A stretch of DNA of 10,811 nt from an uncultured Muribaculaceae bacterium (GCA_938039795.1 CALHWU010000090.1:1-10811); one strand, 5' to 3'; shown: positions 1 through 7,644, counted from the stretch's first letter. Notes: generated by a model from the sequence alone, not told the origin. A program made the numbers and translations.

Positions 1-75
1 TCCCGTCGGCACTACGCAAGCGACTCGGCATACGCTGATCTTACGTCATTCATAGCGACGCCTCCCGCATCCGGC

Positions 76-1200
76 TCACGCGCTCCCGTCTTTTGCTCCG
101 GGGACGTGGCCGATGGGGGAGGCGTCGTTTTCGTCCGGCTTGTCGCCGACTACATATTGCTGATAGTAGGCGAGCAGGAGAGTGGTCATCGGCAGCGCGA
201 TTATCATGCCGATGATGCCCATCAGCGAACCCCACACCGACAGCGATAGCAGGATGATGGCCGGATTGAGACCCATGGCGTGCCCCATGATTTTCGGGGT
301 CAGCACGTAGTCGCATATCGACTGGCTGACGACATAGACAAGGATGCACTGCCCCAGTTCAGGCCAGAAATGGGCCGTGCCTGTCATAGAGTCGATCAGG
401 CATACTAGGGCTACCGGTATGAGCGTAATGTACTGGAAATAGGGTATGAGATAGAGAATCCCTACCATGATGCCGAGCACTATGGCGAGCGGTATGCCTA
501 CTATCGAGAAACCGATACAATAAAGCACAGCCGCGCACAGGGCTATCAGTGCCTGGCTGCGGAAATAGCGGTTCATGCTGTCTTTTATGTCATCGCCGAT
601 TTTATAGGCAACCTTGCGGTAGCGTTTCGGCACGAGCATCCTGAAGCCCGACATCAGCGAGCGGTAGTCGATCATTATGAAGATCACATATATGAATGTA
701 AGAAGCCACTCAAGGGTGTGCAGCAGGAAGTCGATTGTTGAAGCTATCAGTGATGTGCCGGAGCTCAGCAGGGATCCCATATGTGATCCGCTGAGTATAT
801 CGGCCAGATCAATGGAGCTGATCCACTCCCGGATGGGTCGGGAAATGTCTTCAGGCACAAATGGCACAGTGACGTTGCTCGTCCGGCTGTTTTTGATCAG
901 TTCGCCTATCTGCCCGATCTCGTCGATTATCGACGGAACGAAGAAATACCACAGCAGACCGATTACGATAGTGACCTCAAGAAGTGTCATCACTACCGCC
1001 AGCGCACGACCCCGGAGTCTCATACATCGCTTGTTGAGTTCGACAAGAGGTTCAAGCAGATAGGCTATAAGACAGGCCAGGCAGAAGGGTAAGAGTACGT
1101 TGCGCAGTTTATTTATCATCCATATGGCCCCGGCCAGCAATGCCAGTCCCGCAAGGATTCTTACCACCCGGTCGAATGTAAATGGGCGTGATGTGTTCAT
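76..1200 (-). CDS. AI-2E family transporter (PerM/YdiK-type membrane protein)
   Basis: This 374-residue protein is an integral inner-membrane protein of the AI-2E/PerM family (Pfam AI-2E_transport). Hydrophobic segments lie near residues 14-30, 36-52, 68-88, 155-178, 214-233, 236-270, 282-300 and 312-345. A polar soluble stretch (about 92-150) follows the third segment, as is usual in the family. The best family signature is in the C-terminal half: LIPYFQYITLIP (251-262) and DYVLTPKIMG followed by GLNPAIILLSLSVWGSLMGI (297-329). Length is typical. The name comes from TqsA, which affects autoinducer-2 export; other members act in ion or proton-coupled transport, so the substrate cannot be given. 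It starts 23 nt after the stop of the upstream His-rich lipoprotein, so the two are probably co-transcribed. The hydrophilic tail after residue 352 is not conserved-looking. Confidence 0.93.
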   Translation of the reverse strand: MNTSRPFTFDRVVRILAGLALLAGAIWMINKLRNVLLPFCLACLIAYLLEPLVELNKRCMRLRGRALAVVMTLLEVTIVIGLLWYFFVPSIIDEIGQIGELIKNSRTSNVTVPFVPEDISRPIREWISSIDLADILSGSHMGSLLSSGTSLIASTIDFLLHTLEWLLTFIYVIFIMIDYRSLMSGFRMLVPKRYRKVAYKIGDDIKDSMNRYFRSQALIALCAAVLYCIGFSIVGIPLAIVLGIMVGILYLIPYFQYITLIPVALVCLIDSMTGTAHFWPELGQCILVYVVSQSICDYVLTPKIMGHAMGLNPAIILLSLSVWGSLMGIIGMIIALPMTTLLLAYYQQYVVGDKPDENDASPIGHVPGAKDGSA

Positions 1201-1223
1201 GACAGTATCTTAAAGATGGCGCC

Positions 1224-1448
1224 TCAATCGTCATCATCGTGATGATGGTCACGGTAGTCTTTTCCGTGATGTTTCTTGTGTTTTTTGTGTTTCTTGTGGT
1301 GGCCATGGTGATCGCCATGGTCAAAATCATAATTATATTCATGTTCCATGCCCCAGTGGGTGCGGATGGTGCCGCAGCCGGCTGTGCTTAACGCCACGGA
1401 GGCTATCATCAGTATGCTGAGCAATCTTCTTGGCGACAGGCGTTTCAT
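1224..1448 (-). CDS. Small His-rich lipoprotein, putative metal-binding
   Basis: This 74-residue protein has a clear lipoprotein signal: basic start MKRLSPRR, a hydrophobic core to about residue 21, and lipobox TAGC with the lipidated cysteine at 25. The mature part is about 50 residues. It begins GTIRTHWGMEHEYNYD and becomes a His/Lys/Asp run: HKKH repeats at 51-61, then HHHDDDD at the end, with 14 histidines after the cysteine. I recognise no family. A His/Asp-rich tail on a lipid anchor suggests binding of transition metals (zinc, nickel, copper) in the periplasm; this is inference from composition only. It lies 23 nt upstream of the AI-2E-family gene, probably as first gene of the pair. 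The His-coding stretch is low-complexity and could vary in length between strains. Confidence 0.78.
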   Translation of the reverse strand: MKRLSPRRLLSILMIASVALSTAGCGTIRTHWGMEHEYNYDFDHGDHHGHHKKHKKHKKHHGKDYRDHHHDDDD

Positions 1449-1515
1449 ATCTGTTGACGGATTATGATAGTTTATTTTGACCTATAAACGCCCGGCATAA
1501 CCCAAATGTTTGCCT

Positions 1516-1535
1516 TGTCAGCACACATGCTGACA
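1516..1535. repeat. Perfect 8-bp inverted repeat (hairpin or operator)
   Basis: TGTCAGCA at 1516-1523 and TGCTGACA at 1528-1535 are exact reverse complements around a 4-nt CACA spacer. It lies 68-87 nt upstream of the lipoprotein start and has no T-run on either side, so it is not a terminator. It could be an RNA hairpin in the lipoprotein leader or a binding site for a dimeric regulator. Confidence 0.5.
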
Positions 1536-1569
1536 CCGGTAAGCGTAATCTGTAAGATCGTGGAGGTAT

Positions 1570-1601
1570 AAAAAAAATTGATTGTCGTCACGACAATCAA
1601 T
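1570..1601 (-). terminator. Strong rho-independent terminator
   Basis: A perfect 12-bp inverted repeat, ATTGATTGTCGT (1577-1588) and ACGACAATCAAT (1590-1601), has a single base between the arms. On the minus strand the hairpin is followed by a run of at least seven T (plus-strand A run at 1571-1577). On the plus strand no T-run follows, so termination is directional. It can end read-through from the efflux operon, whose last gene stops at 1851. It can also end a short transcript from the promoter at 1642-1673. Confidence 0.8.
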
Positions 1602-1637
1602 CTTCGTTAACCTTAAATCTAATACCATGAAAAACAC
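1570..1637 (-). ncRNA. Candidate ~65-nt small RNA or attenuated leader
   Basis: The segment between the predicted start (near 1636) and the end of the terminator's T-run is about 65 nt. Its 5' half is single-stranded-looking and U/A-rich and its 3' half is the 12-bp terminator hairpin. This layout fits a short intergenic small RNA or a leader whose terminator decides whether the lipoprotein/AI-2E genes are transcribed. I see no obvious competing antiterminator fold, which slightly favours the small-RNA reading. No Rfam family recognised. Confidence 0.35.
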
Positions 1638-1641
1638 GTTG

Positions 1642-1673
1642 CAAAATTAGTGGGTTTCATCAGTCTGTGCAAG
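1642..1673 (-). promoter_or_regulatory. Bacteroidota-type promoter, minus strand
   Basis: Read on the minus strand, TAATTTTG (1649 to 1642) matches the Bacteroidota -7 consensus TAnnTTTG. A -33 element CTTG (1673 to 1670) sits 20 nt upstream, within the usual 19-21. Transcription would start near 1636. The next element downstream is the terminator at 1601-1570, so this promoter would drive either a very short RNA or an attenuated leader for the lipoprotein gene at 1448. Confidence 0.55.
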
Positions 1674-1789
1674 AAAAACTGCAACAAATATTGGTTGTTT
1701 TAACTTTATTTTAAGTAAAAACGCCATTTTAGTTGCGAAAACGAAGTAATTATGGTTAAAATGCTATGATCTGATGACAGAATGAAAGA

Positions 1790-1831
1790 CAACAGGGCTG
1801 CAACACTCGATTGAGTGAAATAGCCCTGTTG
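1790..1831. repeat. 10-bp inverted repeat with nested hairpin after the TolC gene
   Basis: CAACAGGGCT (1790-1799) and AGCCCTGTTG (1822-1831) are exact reverse complements. Nested inside is CACTC-GATT-GAGTG (1804-1817). On the minus strand this two-part hairpin begins 20 nt after the TolC-family stop codon and is followed by a weakly T-rich sequence (GTCTTTCATTCTGTC). It may be the primary 3'-end structure of the efflux mRNA, acting as a weak terminator or protecting the message. The stronger terminator at 1570-1601 would act as backup. Confidence 0.55.
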
Positions 1832-1850
1832 ACACATTTTAACCGTCGGT

Positions 1851-3164
1851 TCAGTTGCGCTGTCCGGTGGAGTAGAAGTGGAGTATGCGGCGGCGGAGTA
1901 TCGACTCGTACTTTGCCTGCACGGCATCGCTTACGGCCTTGATATAGGCAGTCTTGGCCTGCTCGAACTCGGTGGCGTTGGCTTTGCCGTAGTTGTATTT
2001 CTCACGCATCGCTTCAAGTGATGCCTGAGTGGCTGTCTCGGCTGTGCGGCTTGCGATAAGACGCTTCTCGGCCGCCAAGGCCTGCGTATGGGCCTGCGTG
2101 ATGTTTTTGAAGAGGCGGTTGCGGGTGTCGGTGAGCTGCAGCCGGGCGGAGATTTCCTGCAGGCGCGCGCGGCGTACGGAGTTGCGTGTGGAGAAAGCGT
2201 CGAAGATAGGTATGCTGAGCGAGAATCCGAGCGATTTGCTGAGGTTGTGGCGCATCTGCGACCCGAACTTTTCATTGTCGAAGCCCGATGTCTTGTAGTA
2301 GCTGCTGCCTATGCCTGCGCTGAACGACAGCGACGGCAGCCAGCCGCTCTGGGCCACCTTGACGTATTTGCCCGAAGCCTCCACTCCGGCATTGGCTGCC
2401 GCGATGGAGTGATTGACGCGAAGGGCCGATTCATATACGGCCATGGGAGAGGGAAGAATCTCTGTTGACGGATCCGCTTTGAGGGGAGCAATGGTAAATC
2501 CCTCGGTCGATGGCAGTTCGAGGAGCTGCGCGAGATCGAGCAATGCTATCTCGCGGTTGTTGAGGGCCGTGACGGCCGACACTTCGTCCTGAGCGAGCTG
2601 CGACTCTGCCTGGAGCAGATCGATTTCCGGAATCTTCCCTTCGGCGAGAAGCTCTTTCCGGCGGTCGAGCTCGACTTTCGACAGACGCACCTGCTCGAGA
2701 GCCACTCCGTGGAGCTCCTCGCAGTAGAGCGCCTGGAGATACTGGGCTATTACGTTGAGGGTGATGTCGTCCTTGGCCTCTTCAAGCTGTTCGAGCGTCT
2801 GACGCATCGAGGAGCGGGCATAGTCGAGGTTGCGCACGTTGCGGAGACCCTGGAAGAGCGGAAGGCTGAGACCTACGTTCCATCCGAAGTTGGATGTGTT
2901 GCGGCTCGCATAGGTGTTCTCGGCTGTCAGCGAGCGGCCGAATCCCCACGACTGGTTGGCTCCGGCCTGCACCTGCGGCAGGAAGCGGTCCTTGGCCTCG
3001 GTTATGCCGAGTTCGCCCTGCTCGGCGCTTATCTCGCGGCTTTTCACCGTCAGATTGTGGGCTATGGCATAGCTGATGCAGCTGTCGAGACTCCATGTCT
3101 CCGCTCCGGCCGTCATGGCTGTGGCCAGCGCCATGAGAGTGAGGAATATTCTGTTCGTTTTCAT
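1851..3164 (-). CDS. TolC-family outer-membrane efflux protein
   Basis: This 437-residue protein is the outer-membrane channel of the tripartite exporter. It has a signal peptide with likely cleavage after AGA (residue 21). The mature protein begins WSLDSCISYAIAHNLTVKSRE, the usual first helix of outer-membrane efflux proteins. The duplicated family structure is visible. Each half has a paired LP motif before a beta region (RFLPQV at 60-65, GWLPSL at 274-279) and a turn with a Gly/Asn-rich motif leading into a long helix (EGKIPEIDLLQAESQLAQDE at 175-194; YNYGKANATEFEQAKTAYIKA at 390-410). Length is normal. It is the last gene of the operon, 6 nt after the adaptor gene. A trimer would form the duct across the outer membrane and contact the adaptor at helix tips. 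It is not a lipoprotein: no lipobox cysteine. Confidence 0.95.
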   Translation of the reverse strand: MKTNRIFLTLMALATAMTAGAETWSLDSCISYAIAHNLTVKSREISAEQGELGITEAKDRFLPQVQAGANQSWGFGRSLTAENTYASRNTSNFGWNVGLSLPLFQGLRNVRNLDYARSSMRQTLEQLEEAKDDITLNVIAQYLQALYCEELHGVALEQVRLSKVELDRRKELLAEGKIPEIDLLQAESQLAQDEVSAVTALNNREIALLDLAQLLELPSTEGFTIAPLKADPSTEILPSPMAVYESALRVNHSIAAANAGVEASGKYVKVAQSGWLPSLSFSAGIGSSYYKTSGFDNEKFGSQMRHNLSKSLGFSLSIPIFDAFSTRNSVRRARLQEISARLQLTDTRNRLFKNITQAHTQALAAEKRLIASRTAETATQASLEAMREKYNYGKANATEFEQAKTAYIKAVSDAVQAKYESILRRRILHFYSTGQRN

Positions 3165-3170
3165 GACTGC

Positions 3171-4268
3171 TTAGTTTTTGATAGCGTCGCCGCGCACTTT
3201 CACAAGACTGTCGATACCCTCCTTGACCTCGATGTTGATGCCGTCGGATGATCCGGTGACGATCGGACGCCGCTCGAACTGCTGGCCCGAAGTGCTGTCG
3301 GTCAGCACGTAGACAAACGTGCTGTCGCCTGCAAATTCAACAACGCCCTCAGGGACAGTCAGCACGTTGGCAAGCCTGCTGAGCACTACTGTGGCATTGG
3401 CGCTGTAGCCGGCGCGCAGTCCGCCTACGCTGTCGATGTCGAGCGCTGCCTTGATCTCGAAGGTATTGGCGCCGTTCTCCTCCACTCCCTTGGGAGCGAT
3501 GTACTCTATGACTGCTTTAGGAGAGATTTCGGGGAGCGCGCCTACGGCTATGGTCATGGGCATTCCCACGGCGAGCTGTCCGACCTCGGTCTCGTCGACC
3601 TTGCCCTTGAAGATGAGATTGTTCATGTCGGCGATGGTGGCTACGGTGGTGCCGTCGTTGAAAGTATTGGCCTGGATTACCGACGAGCCCACCTTGACGG
3701 GCACGTCGAGGATCAGGCCGTCGATCGTGGCGCGCACCATGGTGTTGCTTTCCGAAGCATTGTATTTCGAGACGCCGTCGCGCACGATCATATAGGCGTC
3801 GTTGGCAGCCTCGACTTCGCGGCGAGCCTGTTTCCAGCTTGTCTCGGATGTCTCGAATTCCTCGCGCGAGATTATTTTCTTCTCGTAGAGCGCTTTGTTG
3901 CGCTCATATTTGGCAGTGGCATCGTCGAGGGCTATCTTGGAGTTCTCCACTCTCGACTGCGCCGAGCTGAGCGAGGAAGCTTCGGGGATTACCTTGATGC
4001 GTGCTATGACGTCTCCGGCATGCACCATGTCGCCCGGCTCCACGTTGATCTCGCTGATGATGCCGGATATCTGCGGCTTGATGTCGATTTCATCGCGCGG
4101 CTCGATCTTTCCGGTCAGCACGGTGGTGCGTTCGATGCTTGTGTCAGTGGGGCTTACCAGGGCATAGGTAGTCACTTTGGGTTTGGAGTTCAGGAAGAGG
4201 AAGACGAATGTGCCTATAAACACAATTCCTATCACTACCCATAGCAAAATCTTGAAAAACTTTTTCAT
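3171..4268 (-). CDS. Periplasmic adaptor, HlyD/MacA type (membrane fusion protein)
   Basis: This 365-residue protein links the inner-membrane ABC permeases to the TolC-type channel. It has one N-terminal transmembrane anchor (about 6-27), and no lipobox. Next comes the first lipoyl half with the conserved turn INVEPGDMVHAGDVIARI (74-91). A coiled-coil hairpin spans about 98-165 (charged, heptad-like, including SRVENSKIALDDATAKYERN and SREEFETSETSWKQARREVE). The second lipoyl half is TIDGLILDVPVKVGSSV (181-197). Beta-barrel and membrane-proximal domains run to the C terminus (GQLAVGMPMTIAV at 230-242, AGYSANATVVL at 286-296). The coiled coil is shorter than in RND adaptors, as in MacA-type partners. 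It sits between the second permease gene (49-nt gap) and the channel gene (6-nt gap). Substrate is not predictable. Confidence 0.94.
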   Translation of the reverse strand: MKKFFKILLWVVIGIVFIGTFVFLFLNSKPKVTTYALVSPTDTSIERTTVLTGKIEPRDEIDIKPQISGIISEINVEPGDMVHAGDVIARIKVIPEASSLSSAQSRVENSKIALDDATAKYERNKALYEKKIISREEFETSETSWKQARREVEAANDAYMIVRDGVSKYNASESNTMVRATIDGLILDVPVKVGSSVIQANTFNDGTTVATIADMNNLIFKGKVDETEVGQLAVGMPMTIAVGALPEISPKAVIEYIAPKGVEENGANTFEIKAALDIDSVGGLRAGYSANATVVLSRLANVLTVPEGVVEFAGDSTFVYVLTDSTSGQQFERRPIVTGSSDGINIEVKEGIDSLVKVRGDAIKN

Positions 4269-4317
4269 ATCTTGTCGTTTATTGTTTGATATCTTGGTTT
4301 TGGCCGGGAATTACCGG

Positions 4318-5565
4318 TTATTTGTCGCGCATAGCTTCGATCGGCTTGATGCGCATGGCCTTGATAGACGGGATGAGTCCGGCGCACGTGCCGAGTATAA
4401 GAAACACCGTCATGATGGTCATCGCATGTGAGAAATGGAGCTGGAAGTTGGCGCTGCCGAGTGTGGGATCGTAGGTGCCTTTGTCGACGGCGAACAGCAC
4501 GAGGGTGGCGAAGCATATGCCGGCAATTCCCGATATGGCTGTCAGCACCATACCTTCAGAGAGTATCTGTACTATGATGTCGCGGGGCTTGGCGCCGATG
4601 GCGCGGCGTATGCCGATCTCCTGCGTGCGCTCCTTGACGATGATCCACATGATGTTGCCTACGCCGATGATTCCGGCTATCAGGGTGCCCGCGCCGACAA
4701 ACAGCGACAGGATGCTTACGCCCAGAAATACGTTGTTGACCATTCTGAACTGTTCGGCAAGATTCATCATGCCTATTGCCGGGGTATCGTCGGGATGTAT
4801 CGGATGGCTGATGCGGACAGCGCGCTTGATGGCGGGGAGCACATCGGCAGGATCAAGGCCGTCATTGACCGTGAAGGTGAAGAATCCCACGGAATTGCCG
4901 AGATTGAAGGCGCGTATCATCGTGGTGTTGGGCAGGATGACCGAATCGTCGAGGCGGGTGCCTATTGAGGCCTCCGACATCTGTCCGATCACTCCCACTA
5001 CCTGAAAATAGACCCCTCTGACGTTGATATACTTCCCGAGCGGATCCTCTGTGCCGAAGAGCTCGTTGGCTAGGTTGCGGCCTATCAGCGCCACTTTGCG
5101 CAGGCTGTGGGTGTCGCTTTCGTTGATCAGGCGTCCGCTGAATATCACCGGGGTCATGATCTTGAAATAGTCGGGTTCCACGCCGGTGACGTTGGATGAC
5201 TTTTGTTTGGTGCCGTATGCTACGGTGCCTCCGCTGTTGCGCACGCCCGACGAGGCCTTGATCCCTTTTGCCAGACGGCGTATGTTGGCGAGGTCGCCCT
5301 CGGTCATGTCCCAGCGCATGCCTTTGTTGAAGCCCTTGTAGCTTATCGTCGTGCGGCCTGGGAAGATCACGCCCATATTGGTGTCGAAGCCGTTGAGGTT
5401 GCGCATCAGCAGTCCCTTGAGGCCGCCGGCTCCTCCCCAGAGCATCGCGAGCATGGCTGTGCCCCAGAATATGCCGAAGGCGGTCAGAAACGTTCGCGTC
5501 TTGTTGCGGGCGAGTGTGGCGCCGATCTCGCGCCAGTTCTCTATGTCGAATATCGGATTTTTCAT
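4318..5565 (-). CDS. ABC transporter permease, MacB/FtsX type (second of pair)
   Basis: This 415-residue MacB-type permease has the standard four-helix layout: TM1 about 24-46, a large periplasmic MacB core domain about 50-275, then TM2 279-309, TM3 336-360 and TM4 383-402. The cytoplasmic coupling segment after TM2, VKERTQEIGIRRAIGAKPRDI (310-330), is the FtsX/MacB hallmark that contacts the ATPase. The end, PSIKAMRIKPIEAMRDK, is also typical. There is no fused ATPase domain, unlike E. coli MacB; the nucleotide-binding protein is encoded separately at 6783-7466. The gene starts 4 nt after the stop of the first permease. The paralogous pair suggests a heterodimeric membrane part. MacB-type systems use ATP in the cytoplasm to move the adaptor and expel substrates from the periplasm. 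Confidence 0.95.
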   Translation of the reverse strand: MKNPIFDIENWREIGATLARNKTRTFLTAFGIFWGTAMLAMLWGGAGGLKGLLMRNLNGFDTNMGVIFPGRTTISYKGFNKGMRWDMTEGDLANIRRLAKGIKASSGVRNSGGTVAYGTKQKSSNVTGVEPDYFKIMTPVIFSGRLINESDTHSLRKVALIGRNLANELFGTEDPLGKYINVRGVYFQVVGVIGQMSEASIGTRLDDSVILPNTTMIRAFNLGNSVGFFTFTVNDGLDPADVLPAIKRAVRISHPIHPDDTPAIGMMNLAEQFRMVNNVFLGVSILSLFVGAGTLIAGIIGVGNIMWIIVKERTQEIGIRRAIGAKPRDIIVQILSEGMVLTAISGIAGICFATLVLFAVDKGTYDPTLGSANFQLHFSHAMTIMTVFLILGTCAGLIPSIKAMRIKPIEAMRDK

Positions 5566-5569
5566 AATG

Positions 5570-6790
5570 TCATTCGTCTCTTAATGCTTCCACCGGTTTC
5601 ACTTTGGTGGCTTTCAGGGCGGGGAATAGTCCGGCCAGGGCGCCGGCCACTACGAGCACTATGGTCACCTCTATCGCTATGCTGATGTCGATGGTGGGAT
5701 TGCGCATGAAATCTGACGATCCGAAAGCCATGTCGACCAGCTGCATCACGGTCATGCCGAGAAATACGCCTATGTAGCCGAACAGAGCCGTGATGGCCAC
5801 GCTTTCAAGCACTACCTGCATCAGCACCGACCGCGGCTTGGCACCTATGGCGCGGCGTATGCCTATCTCGTGGGTGCGTTCACGCACACTGACAAACATG
5901 ATGTTGCTGACGCCGACTATGCCGCTAAGGAGCGTAAAGATTCCTATTATCCATATCGACATGTTGAGTATCGAGAAGCTCTGGCTCTCGCGCAGGTAGG
6001 AGCTGAAACGGTTGTGCATGTAGAGAGCCGATTCATCAGTCTCGTCATAGTCGTGGGCGCGTGCAAGGCTACGGCGCACTTCGGCAGTGGCACGGTCGGC
6101 ATCCTCCATCGTCTTCATGCCCTTGAGCTTTACCTGCAGGTTGCTCACCTTTCCGTCTGTCCCGGCCAGGGCCATCGCGGTAGTGAACGGGATATACACG
6201 TCGCTGAGCCATTCATGGTCGTAGACACCTATCACAAGCCACGACAGTCCGAGAGCGTTCACCCTTTGGCCGGTGGCCTTCTCCGGATCGCCGAAGAGCG
6301 TCTTGGCATCCTCCGTGCCAATCACCATCACCTTGCGCTTGGAGCGCAGATCGGCATCGTTGATGAAGCGCCCGTAGGTCATCGGTATGCGGTACATCTC
6401 AAGTTCGGCGGGATATACTCCTTCGGGCGACTTTGTGATATGGTCGGTGGCCGATGCGATGTCAGCGCTTCCCAGATATTTGTAGGAGGCCACGCTCTCC
6501 ACCAGGTCGGGATTGTCTTTGCGGAGCTGCTCTATGTCGTCTATGTCGGGAGTGATCCAGCGCCCCTCCTTGAATCCTTTGTAGGGTTTGGATGTGACTC
6601 CGGCATAGACGTTGAGCCGCTTGGAGCGGTCGCCCGAGGTGCGTTCGGCGAACGAGTTGGTCACTCCTCGCGCCATGCCGAGCAGTATGATCAGCATGAA
6701 GATGCCCCAGGTGACGGCAAAGCCTGTCAGGAACGTGCGCAGCTTGTTGTTGCGCATCGCCTGCCCTATCTCTCTGATGAGGTCAAACAT
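5570..6790 (-). CDS. ABC transporter permease, MacB/FtsX type (first of pair)
   Basis: This 406-residue permease is paralogous to the next gene. TM1 spans about 18-42, a periplasmic MacB core domain about 45-270, and TM2 275-300, TM3 327-352 and TM4 370-392 follow. The coupling segment SVRERTHEIGIRRAIGAKPRS (301-321) is nearly identical to that of its partner, and the C terminus ends LKATKVKPVEALRDE. The periplasmic domain differs clearly from the partner's, so the two are diverged subunits, not a recent duplication. Its ATG overlaps the last 8 nt of the ATPase gene, so translation is probably coupled. The predicted role is one half of the membrane dimer of the tripartite exporter. Confidence 0.95.
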   Translation of the reverse strand: MFDLIREIGQAMRNNKLRTFLTGFAVTWGIFMLIILLGMARGVTNSFAERTSGDRSKRLNVYAGVTSKPYKGFKEGRWITPDIDDIEQLRKDNPDLVESVASYKYLGSADIASATDHITKSPEGVYPAELEMYRIPMTYGRFINDADLRSKRKVMVIGTEDAKTLFGDPEKATGQRVNALGLSWLVIGVYDHEWLSDVYIPFTTAMALAGTDGKVSNLQVKLKGMKTMEDADRATAEVRRSLARAHDYDETDESALYMHNRFSSYLRESQSFSILNMSIWIIGIFTLLSGIVGVSNIMFVSVRERTHEIGIRRAIGAKPRSVLMQVVLESVAITALFGYIGVFLGMTVMQLVDMAFGSSDFMRNPTIDISIAIEVTIVLVVAGALAGLFPALKATKVKPVEALRDE

Positions 6791-7466
6791 GGATGCGCGG
6801 TTCTGAAGGTTGTATTATGCCGTCGGCTATGCGGATTATACGGTCGGTAGCCTCTCCGACGCCGGGATCATGGGTGACGATGACGATAGTCATACCCTCC
6901 GAATTGAGGTCGCGGAACACCTGCATGACATCCTTCGACGTCTTGGAGTCAAGAGCGCCGGTCGGTTCGTCGGCGAGGATTATCGACGGGCTGGTGATGA
7001 TTGCTCTGGCTATGGCCACTCGCTGCTTCTGTCCGCCCGAAAGTTCGCCGGGCAGATGGTGTGCGCGGTCGGCCAGACCCATACGTTCGAGCTGCTCCAT
7101 GGCCATGGCGTTGCGTTTCTTACGGCTTACCCCCTGATAGAAGAGCGGCAGCGCTACGTTTTCGAGTGCATTTTTATATCCTATGAGATTGAACGACTGA
7201 AATACGAAGCCTATCATCCGGTTGCGCAGCTCGGCGGCGCGGTTCTCGCTAAGATTCTTTATAAGCACTCCGTCGAGATGATATTCGCCAGTGTCGTAGG
7301 TGTCGAGAATGCCGAGTATGTTGAGCAGTGTCGACTTGCCCGAGCCCGATGCGCCCATTATCGATACAAGCTCTCCTTTGTCGATCTCAAGATTGATACC
7401 TTTGAGCACGTGCAGCGGCACAGCGCCCGGATATGTCTTGTTGATGTCATTCAGTTCGATGATCAT
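6783..7466 (-). CDS. ABC transporter ATP-binding protein, MacB/LolD type
   Basis: This 227-residue stand-alone nucleotide-binding subunit has every catalytic motif intact. Walker A is GASGSGKST (38-46), the Q-loop glutamine is Q90 in VFQSFNLI, the signature is LSGGQKQR (142-149), Walker B is IILADEPTG (162-170) with catalytic E167, the D-loop is ALDSKTS and the switch histidine is H199 in VTHD. The length and the motif text (MGASGSGKSTLLNILGILD; SFNLIGYKNALENVALPL) place it in the LolD/MacB/SalX group that partners FtsX-type permeases. It is the first gene of the five-gene operon and overlaps the first permease gene by 8 nt. LolCDE itself is unlikely because an adaptor and a TolC-type channel follow in the same operon. 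Confidence 0.96.
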   Translation of the reverse strand: MIIELNDINKTYPGAVPLHVLKGINLEIDKGELVSIMGASGSGKSTLLNILGILDTYDTGEYHLDGVLIKNLSENRAAELRNRMIGFVFQSFNLIGYKNALENVALPLFYQGVSRKKRNAMAMEQLERMGLADRAHHLPGELSGGQKQRVAIARAIITSPSIILADEPTGALDSKTSKDVMQVFRDLNSEGMTIVIVTHDPGVGEATDRIIRIADGIIQPSEPRIHV

Positions 7467-7634
7467 TGTAGTCGTGATGTCTGTGTCTGTGTTTTTTGAT
7501 GATTCACGCCTATTAGACGTAGAGGGTATAAGAAAAGTTACACCATGTCCGATATTTTTTCTTAAATCGAACTATTTCTGACCATTTGTTTTCTTTCGTC
7601 GTCTTTTTGCCCGGCAAATTTATTGACGTTAAGA
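7467..7634. other. Upstream region and 5' leader of the efflux operon
   Basis: Between the ATPase start codon and the insertion sequence lies an A/T-rich region of about 170 nt. It holds the minus-strand promoter at 7615-7644 and a predicted leader of about 140 nt. I see no strong hairpin, upstream peptide or regulator site in the leader. The short minus-strand reading frame that crosses this region and the insertion sequence end looks accidental. Confidence 0.45.
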
Positions 7635-7644
7635 ATAAATCAAT
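7615..7644 (-). promoter_or_regulatory. Promoter of the efflux operon, -33 box in the insertion sequence end
   Basis: On the minus strand, TAAATTTG (7622 to 7615) matches the Bacteroidota -7 consensus TAnnTTTG exactly. The best -33 element is ATTG (7644 to 7641), 18 nt upstream, one short of the usual 19-21. These four bases are the first four of the inferred insertion sequence, so the promoter may be hybrid: host -7 and mobile-element -33. Transcription would start near 7608, about 140 nt before the ATPase start codon. Confidence 0.5.
7635..7640. repeat. Target-site duplication, left copy (ATAAAT)
   Basis: ATAAAT directly precedes the inferred left end of the insertion sequence and is repeated exactly at 9051-9056 after the right end. 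The following base is C on both sides, so a 7-bp repeat is also possible. A/T-rich 6-mers match by chance fairly easily. The support is that the repeat abuts the inverted repeats exactly. Confidence 0.6.

Larger units (their letters stand above)
1449..1850. other. Intergenic region with promoter, terminator and hairpins
   Basis: This 402-nt stretch separates the end of the efflux operon from the lipoprotein/AI-2E pair; both read on the minus strand. It holds no ORF I would accept. In minus-strand reading order it contains a hairpin 20 nt after the TolC stop (1790-1831), a promoter (1642-1673), a strong terminator (1570-1601) and a palindrome (1516-1535), then the lipoprotein start. I see no clear -7 box directly upstream of 1448. 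The lipoprotein pair may therefore be expressed by read-through of the terminator or from a weak promoter I cannot identify. Confidence 0.6.

Noticed and set aside
2..53. Possible start of another minus-strand gene downstream of the AI-2E-family gene
   Set aside because: An ATG at 31 opens a frame to the window edge, but only ten codons are visible. Another frame from the ATG at 53 stops after 13 codons. Nothing is identifiable.
76..1200. Quorum-sensing role from the AI-2E family name
   Set aside because: Family members have different substrates, and no LuxS or other signalling gene is present in the window.
5870..6850. 326-codon plus-strand frame antisense to the first permease and ATPase genes
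   Set aside because: The permease and ATPase on the other strand have full family motifs. This frame is the antisense shadow of their codon usage.
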